Source: Cymodocea nodosa
Lineage: Eukaryota; Streptophyta; Magnoliopsida; Alismatales; Cymodoceaceae
Direction of reading: 5' to 3'
NCBI GenBank assembly: GCA_036874045.1
Contig: CM072343.1
Span: 6,964,001-7,028,000 of the forward strand
DNA: 64,000 nucleotides
The position numbers and the translations under genes are program-made. Below the pieces are notes generated by a model. That model was not told the origin of the DNA and did no database searches. It saw only the letters and a list, made by a program, of their open reading frames with translations. Below, piece by piece: positions 57,871 through 64,000 of this stretch (position 1 is its first letter; each line of letters opens with the position of its first letter).

Positions 57871-58698
57871 AATTCTAATAATCAAGCGGTTACAGTTCTT
57901 TAGAATTTACATTCTCAATTTCCACTAACTTTTTTTTTTTCTAATTCTTTTAGTTAACAAAATTACATGGCTATTACTTTAATTACCTACCTTTTGCATT
58001 GTCCCTAATGTAAAAGATCTTATAATAAATACAGTAATTGTAGTAGGCATGACTATTGTTTCATTGACTTAGCACCTAACTCAACGAATTGAATTTTAAA
58101 TGTAAATTCAGGATAAGTAATCAATCACATACCTTGTTATTTTGTATCTCCTTCCATATCTTCTAATTTTTTTCTGAAAAACTTTTCATTCACAAATAAA
58201 AGAAGAATATATGACAACATAACAAAACAAAAATTGCTAATTCAATGTCTTGTGTGGAACCCAGGCTCCTATGCCTTTGGTGGCTCATAAGCAAGCTAGT
58301 TGGTTTCCTAGAATAGATACCAACAAACTGGATTGATATTTTGTTTTTGTTTTTTTCTTGAATAAAACTAAAATTAAAAAATATTTTTCTTTTTTTCTAA
58401 AAATAAATGTAAAATAGCCACAACATTAAAAGCACAAAATCACAGTTTAAGAACATGATTGAAAAGTAGTAACAAATGGAATAAATGTGTCAGTCCATGC
58501 AAACTTTTTAGGCATAATTCTTCTTACTATTAATTCTATTTTAATGCAGTTCGTTTTCCTTTTTATCTTGTAAACTTACAATATGTTATCAATACTAAAT
58601 ATAAGTGTATTACCATTAATGAAATGAAATGTAGAAAGAGATCTTCTTTTGTTCCAAGATAATGTAGTTGTTTCTATTTCTATATCTATTTCAATATA
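57871..58698. other. Unassigned AT-rich stretch
   Basis: No credible gene. On the reverse strand near 58240-58275 there is a short frame ending GAWVPHKTLN then a stop, which looks like the Gag end motif (WVP...) of the copia elements here, so it may be a worn retroelement piece. Homopolymer A/T runs near 57930, 58345 and 58385. Confidence 0.4.
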
Positions 58699-59585
58699 TT
58701 ACTCTTCCCACTTCCATTCATTCAGGTCTTTTATAATCCATATTTGAAATTTCTTTAATTCATCCCACCATCTTATCAAACATAAAATAAGGTCATCATA
58801 TTCATTGTACCACATTCCAACTTAAACTTGATCATATTCTGAAGTCGGTGGTTTAGCTATATCACTCGATATAGGTAATATTTCTATAAAATCATCATAA
58901 CTGTCTATGCTTACTATGTATAAATCAGATTTATATGCAACTGATATATCTGTGACTATATATATATATATCCATCAAGTATGACATGCATGCTATTAAT
59001 TAAAGCTTTTTGTCCCAGATATATCATAGTATTTTTAGTCTAAGATCTATTCAAAAAATTATACACACTTAAACATAAATCTTCATCCTAATTTCTAGTT
59101 GATCTCCAATAATATAATTTTTCAAGAATGGTTGAATTTTTATCAGAAAAAATTAATGCTGACCCACAATTTTCAGTTGGTACTTCATATCTATTAGGTC
59201 TTCCTATATTCCATTCTTCTCTTGTGATTAGATTTTTAATCAAAATATTAGGTAACAAAACTGCATACCTTGGTTTAGTTCTGTAAATAATTAATCTGTC
59301 ATCCATCCCCATAATATGATCTATTCCTTTTAAAGCATTGGGTGGAATTCCAGCAGTTTCTTCCATATTCAGATACTCATAGTTGATTGAACTATGATTA
59401 AATGACTTCCATATAAATCCATCTCTAATCTTAGTCATTTTTGTAACTTGTAGTCCATGAAAGTATTTTTCTCTGATATAGTCTTTGATTTCCTTTGATA
59501 CACAACACAATCTGCACAGATCTTTAGCTGACATGTTACTCAGGATTTCCTTCAGTGCATCCAGTGGTAATTTCATCAATTCCAT
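58699..59585 (-). pseudogene. F-box protein pseudogene
   Basis: The reverse-strand start ATG at 59585 gives MELMKLPLDALKEILSNMS, followed by AKDLCRLCCVSKEIKDYI: a clear F-box motif (the Skp1-binding part of SCF ubiquitin ligase receptors) at residues about 6-40. The rest reads like an F-box-associated domain (HIMGMDDRLIIYRTK, NLITREEWNIGRP, later VAYKSDLYIVSID). Breaks: TAG at 59088-59090, another stop near 59043, a frameshift at a (TA)7 run near 58957-58970 (two bases out of phase), and a stop near 58820. The homologous end is near the TAA at 58699-58701. It lies 215 bases downstream of the Athila gag end, on the same strand. Confidence 0.8.
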
Positions 59586-59639
59586 CTGTTGTGATTCTAT
59601 ATAACAAAAACACAAATTTAACAAAGACAAAATTAACAT

Positions 59640-59720
59640 AGCTACTTCACATCATCGTGGAGTTAGGCTATAACTCAATGGACTAAGTTCGTTGAGTTAA
59701 GTAATAACTCTACGATATTA
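59640..59720. promoter_or_regulatory. Half-site cluster upstream of the F-box relic
   Basis: TAACTCAATGG, GTTCGTTGAGTTAAG and TAACTCTACG within 80 bases, just upstream (reverse strand) of the F-box start. These are the same half-sites as in the retroelement LTRs. Function is inferred only from resemblance. Confidence 0.4.
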
Positions 59721-59799
59721 CTACTATAATTAAACTTACATTTTTTTTTTATATTTATCTACTTACTATATTATACATAGTTACCTCTATTATACTGTT

Positions 59800-61149
59800 T
59801 CATTCAGCTACCCTCCCAAACGAGGTATCAATTTCATTAACAGTTCTGTTGATAGGGTTAGGTATTACTTGCATTGGCAATCCTCTAGTAGGTCTAACTT
59901 CCATTGATTCCTTCTATCTAGGTGGTACATTTCTATTCATATTTTGATTTTGCATTGCAACATTTCCAAATACAAGATCTAGACGATTGTTTAATTGTTG
60001 GATTATCTTTTCTAATTTCTCTATTCTAAATCCTTGTTCAATTAATGCTTCATAACTTATATTCTTGTCATTTATATTTTCTCCTCCCTGAAAATTGTTG
60101 TTTCTCCAAGATAAATTTGGGTGATTTCTCCAATTAGGGTTATAAGAACTTTCAAAGTTATCTTTCTAGTTTCTAGCATAGATAACATCTAAATCATTAA
60201 CGTTTGCATTCTTTTCTGCTAGTTTTTGATTTAATGATAACTCTTCTATTTTCTTTGTTAATTCAATTAATTTGACTTCAAGCATAGTGCTTGAATCTAT
60301 TTCATGCATTCCCCTAGGCAATATTCTTTTATCTGCAATAGCTTTAGTTGAGTTTTCCCACTGTGTAATTCTTTTTGGAAAGTTTTCTAAATATGACCAT
60401 GCTTCTTCACTACAAAGTTTTAAAAATCCATTCTGACAAGTAGATTCTAATAAAAATTTCGTTGAAACATCTATGCCTTCATAAATTATACCTATTAATT
60501 GTGTTTTACTCATTGCATGATGTGGACATTAAGTCAGTAAATCTTTAAATCTTTCAAAATATTTCCAGAATGATTCTCCCTATTTTTGGCTACACATTAA
60601 TATTTCCTTTTTCTTTTTAATTGTTTGATGTATTGGATAATATTTTTCCAGGAAAACAAAGCAAAATTCAGTCCATGAAGAAATTGAATCAAGCGATAGA
60701 GTATATAACCATCTCTTAGTTGTGTCTTTTAAAGTAAAAGGGATATATCTAAGTTTAATAGCATCTATACTCATATTCGGCATTTTCATCATTTGACAAA
60801 CTTCGTTAAATTCTCTAAGGAAATAATAGGCATGTTCTCTTTCTAATCCATGAAAATGTGGTAATTGACTAATATAATTAGATTTCAGTTCAAACCTATC
60901 TCCCTCAAAATTTAGTAATCGAATGCATAAAGGTTCATCAACTAATTTAGGATACAAAATTTCTCCTAATGGTTTTTCTACTAGAGTAGCCATATCTTTG
61001 CTCTCTTTTAAAGAAAGGTTAGCTACACCCCTAAGGATTTCGTTAAAGTCCAATTTAGAAAATTTTTCAGTACGTCTCTGTGTTGAATAATCCTATGTAG
61101 GTGTTCTTACTAATCGTTTAGTGTTAGGAGAACGAATCCATGTGCTCAT
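59800..61149 (-). pseudogene. Ty3/gypsy Athila-type gag (broken by stops, one frame)
   Basis: 450 codons in one reverse-strand frame from the ATG at 61149 (MSTWIRSPNTKR...) to the TGA at 59800-59802. It has the plant gypsy gag domain: LNFEGDRFELKSNYISQLPH, FHGLEREHAYYFLREFNEV, LRYIPFTLKDTTKRWLYTL, SSWTEFCFVFLEKYYP, then ESFWKYFERFKDLL and CPHHAMSKTQLI, and a C-terminal NPNWRNHPNLSWRNN segment typical of Athila. Stops: 61093-61095, 60580-60582, near 60529, 60166-60168 and near 59919. No zinc knuckle. No protease or RT follows; the F-box relic does. Confidence 0.85.
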
Positions 61150-61279
61150 AAACTCTTAATATAAAATAAAATAACAGAAGATTAATTACATACCAATCTG
61201 AAGCTTTATACTTAGTAAATAGTTGTTGATGGATGAAGTTGAATCAACTGCTTCTCCTTCTAGTTCCCCAACGAATTTC

Positions 61280-62122
61280 TTTTTCTTTCATAGGTGTTGG
61301 TAGCTCGTAGATAACATTTTGTTCTATATTTATAATGCACGCCCATAAAGCAAATGAATCTCGTTGTAAGAACATGTATTGTAACGTGTAGTAGGGTTCC
61401 TATTTTTATGGATACGTGTGCCACTTCTAATTTCAAATTTTAGTAACCGCTAAATCCACGAAGTTTCGTTCGTAGCTAAAAGAATAACTGTTTAGCTTAA
61501 TCCACGAACTAACCTCGTTGAGTTACAGATAACTCAATGGACTAGTTTCGGTTACTGTTGCTAATTCCACGGACTAACTTCGTTGAGTTACAGATAACTC
61601 AACGGAGTGACCTTATATTATATTATTAACCTCGTCTAGTTAAAGTTAACTCAACGAACTTACCTCGTTGAGTTAACACTAGGTAGCTTTCTAAAACTTA
61701 CTCCTCGTATTTACTTCTATATTTTTTTTCTCTCCTGCATTTTTTCAACTTAAATAAAATTAAATACATGTCATTAATGCAGCATTCTCATTAAAACTCA
61801 TTTACATCTGAACATTATATAAATATTTAACTTGCAGTTCATTTCATGTTATGCAGAATTTATATTTTACTTTGCAACATGCAGATATTTTCATTCATTA
61901 ATCAATTTAATCCTGTCATTCAGCAAATTGTAACTCTTTTAAACAATCTTGCATTATGTTCCACAAATTATATAATATTCAAAATAATTCATCTAGTACA
62001 TCATTCTCAAACACAAATCAAAAACATCTGAAAAACATACATTCATTTATATGAATAGTATACATTACAATCAGTCAGATATTTTTCATACAAATATATA
62101 TACAATTACAAGTAGATGAACA
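61280..62122 (-). repeat. Possible Athila-type LTR between pol and gag remnants
   Basis: On the reverse strand this lies after the end of one Athila remnant (62131) and before the gag of another (61149), where an LTR shared by two tandem elements would be. A purine-rich AGGAGAAAAGA sits at about 62131-62141, a TATTTATATAAT near 61820 could be its TATA, and CGTTGGGGAACTAG near 61265-61278 may be a worn primer-binding region. Hairpins at 61516-61539 and 61581-61604 lie inside. The ends are not proven; no second copy is in the window. Confidence 0.35.
61581..61604. promoter_or_regulatory. Perfect hairpin CGTTGAGTTA / TAACTCAACG
   Basis: Ten-base arms with a CAGA loop. A near-copy with one mismatch is at 61516-61539, and further half-sites lie at about 61650-61680. 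The arms are the same half-site found in the Sirevirus LTRs. Confidence 0.6.
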
Positions 62123-62130
62123 ATACAATT

Positions 62131-62367
62131 TTAATCTTTTCTCCTAAGTTCATCTACTTCCTTTTGGAACTTTTCTACTTGTTGCTCTAATTGGTTAATC
62201 CTTTCTACAACTCTTGTAATTCCTCCAAAAGGTTTAGCAATCTCTATAGCTACATAATTTCTATATTCTTTCACTGAAATGGTTCTTGATCTGATCCTTT
62301 TAGATGCCCTTTTCTTGAAATCAATACAGTCCACCATCAGTAATGTAATTAACTGTTTGCAAACCAA
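62131..62367 (-). pseudogene. Short coiled-coil reading frame at the end of the Athila remnant
   Basis: Reverse-strand frame of up to 78 codons ending at 62131. I do not recognise the family. It is basic in the middle (KKRASKRIRSRTIS) and ends in a heptad coiled coil (VVERINQLEQQVEKFQKEVDELRRKD). It directly follows the broken pol, where a gypsy integrase would be expected. It may be the C-terminus of a downstream Athila ORF joined to pol by an internal deletion. There is no convincing ATG context. Confidence 0.45.
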
Positions 62368-64000
62368 GGCATTGTGTTCATGGTCATTAATTGTTCATCA
62401 AGAAAATTATCCTTAATTTCAATATTTGATTTTTCTATTTGTAATCTTGATAATGATCTGCTACTACATTCTCACAACCTTTTTATCTTTAATTTCTAGA
62501 TCAAATTATTGTAATAATAATATTTATCAAATCAATCTAGGTTTAGTCTCTTTCTTTGCTATTAGGTGTTTTAAAGTTGAATGATCCATGTATACTATCA
62601 CTTTAGCTCCAATCAGATATGATCTAAACTTTTCTAAGGCAAACACAACAGCTAATAGCTCTTTTTCAGAAGTTGTATAATTAACTTGAGCATCATTTAA
62701 AGTTTTGCTTGCATAATGAATCACTTTAGGAGATTTTTCTATCTTCTATCCCAACACTGCTCCTACAGCAAAATCTAATGCATCGCACACTAATTCAAAT
62801 GGATAGCTCCAATCAGTGCTTGTATTATAGGAGTTGAAATTAAGCTAGTTTTAAGCTTGAAAAATGCTTCTTTGCTATTTTTATCAAAGTTAAATGAGAC
62901 ATCTTTCAATAGATTAGTTAAAGGTTTAACTATTTTGCTAAAATCATTAATAAATCTTCTATAAAATCTAGTATGTCCTAGAAATGATCTAATATCTTTT
63001 ACTGATTTAGGTTCTAGTAGATTAGAAATTACTTCTATTTTAGCTTTATCTACTTCCAATCCTTTCTTTGAAACATGTCCCAAGACTATTCCTTTAACCA
63101 TGAAGTGACATTTTTCCCAATTTAGAACCAAACTTTTTTCCACACAGCATTTTAATACTTGGTCTAAATTGTTTAAACATACTTCACATGAAGTTCCATA
63201 TACAGTAAAATCATCCATAAATATTTCTAAAAAATCTTCAATCATTCCAATGAATATGCCCTGCATACACCTTTGAAAGGTGGCTAGTGCATTGCATAAT
63301 CCGAATGACATTCTCTTAAAAGCATAAGTTCCATTAGGATAGGTGAAAGTTGTTTTCTCTTAATCTTCTAATGCTATTGGAACTTGGTTATATCCTGAAT
63401 ACCCATCTAGGAAACAAAAATATTATTGCCCTATTAATTTCTCTAGCATTTGATCTATAAAAGGTAAGGGAAAATGATCTTTCCTAGTTACAGCATTTAG
63501 CTTTCTATGGTCTATACACACTCTCCAGCCTAATTGAATTCTAGTAGGTATCAAGTCCTGACTTTCATTCCTAATAACTATTAATCCTAATTTCTTGGGA
63601 ACTACATGGATTGGACTAACCCATGAGCTATCAGAAATCGGATAAATTATGTCATTATCTAACCATTTCACTATTTCCTTCTTGACTACTTCTTTAAGGT
63701 TTGGATTTAATCTCCTCTCAGGAATTCTAATAAGTTTAGCATTCTCTTCTAAATATATGTGGTGACAAAATAAAGTTGCACTTAACCCTTTTATATCAGT
63801 CATAGTCCATCCTATTGCCTCTTTATAAGTTTTTACATCTTTTAATTTAGCAATTTGATCTTCTTTTAAATCTAAAGCAATAATGATTGGACATGTTTGT
63901 TTTTCTTCCAGAAATATATAGGTTAATTTAGGAGGTAAATGTTTTAAATCTAAATGTTGACCATTAGAAGTTAGAGCTTCTAATTGAACATTTTCATTTT
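62368..64000 (-). pseudogene. Ty3/gypsy Athila-type pol: RT and RNase H, integrase deleted
   Basis: Reverse-strand Pol running off the right edge. RT: RRLNPNLKEVVKKEIVKWLD, IYPISDSSWVSPIHVVPKK, WRVCIDHRKLNAVTRKDHFPLP, FLDGYSGYNQ, MSFGLCNALATFQRCM, FMDDFTVYG (active-site Asp pair) and GHTRFYRRFI. A frame change near 62810 precedes RNase H ([53 protein letters not shown] in two adjoining segments). Stops near 63420, 63359, 62738 and 62527. After the spacer it reaches DEQLMTMNTMPWFAN (about 62360-62400) and then breaks; no integrase follows. Confidence 0.9.

Noticed and set aside
61846-62031. 61-codon ORF on the plus strand
   Set aside because: No homology recognised, AT-rich, and within the likely Athila LTR in antisense.

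Overview
This is plant nuclear DNA (a flowering plant, probably a eudicot), very AT-rich and made almost entirely of nested LTR retrotransposons. I see no intact host gene, no rRNA or tRNA gene and no CRISPR array. Most of it is Ty1/copia of the Sirevirus (SIRE/Maximus) type. The signs are the gene order gag–PR–INT–RT–RNase H–extra ORF, a primer-binding site complementary to the 3' end of initiator Met-tRNA (TGGTATCAGAGC), multiple AAAGGGGGAGA polypurine tracts, long LTRs ending ...CCTACA or ...CCTAACA, and elements of about 13 kb. The last ~4.4 kb is Ty3/gypsy of the Athila type, with a decayed F-box gene beside it.

I name three Sirevirus families. S1 has LTRs of about 1.6 kb starting TGTTGAG: element C (17368-30532, +), element E (42070-55181, +) and gag fragment A (1-1346, -). 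S2 has LTRs of about 1.2 kb starting TGTTAGG: element D (31057-56146, +, split by E) and truncated element B (1347-9144, -). S3 has an LTR of about 1.97 kb with perfect TGTTAGG/CCTAACA ends: element F (9145-17367, -, with its LTR resuming at 30533-30773).

Layout by region: 1-1346 A; 1347-9144 B, inserted in the ORF3 of F; 9145-17367 F; 17368-30532 C, inserted in the 5' LTR of F (TSD GATAG); 30533-30773 rest of the F LTR; 30774-31056 a Sirevirus 3'-region relic; 31057-42069 D; 42070-55181 E, inserted in the 3' LTR of D (TSD AATAC); 55182-56146 end of D; 56147-57870 an inverted Sirevirus 3'-region relic (H); 58699-59585 F-box pseudogene; 59800-61149 Athila gag; about 61280-62120 a possible Athila LTR; 62131-64000 Athila pol and 3' remnant. 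Insertion order by nesting: F before B and C; D before E.

All coding regions are decayed by in-frame stops, small indels or large deletions. E is the best preserved: pol and ORF3 keep one frame throughout, broken only by nonsense changes. Each full element carries a third ORF about 1.4-1.6 kb after pol: a basic RG-rich start, helical and acidic middle, a conserved helical domain and a Q-rich tail. In S1 and S3 this ORF has its own TATA-like box and an upstream dyad (TAACTC-N3-GAGTTA). The same dyad recurs in the LTRs of S1 and S2, and its half-sites recur in the Athila region and beside the F-box relic. That shared module, the private ORF3 promoter and a splice-acceptor-like site at every readable gag-pol boundary are the most interesting signals here.
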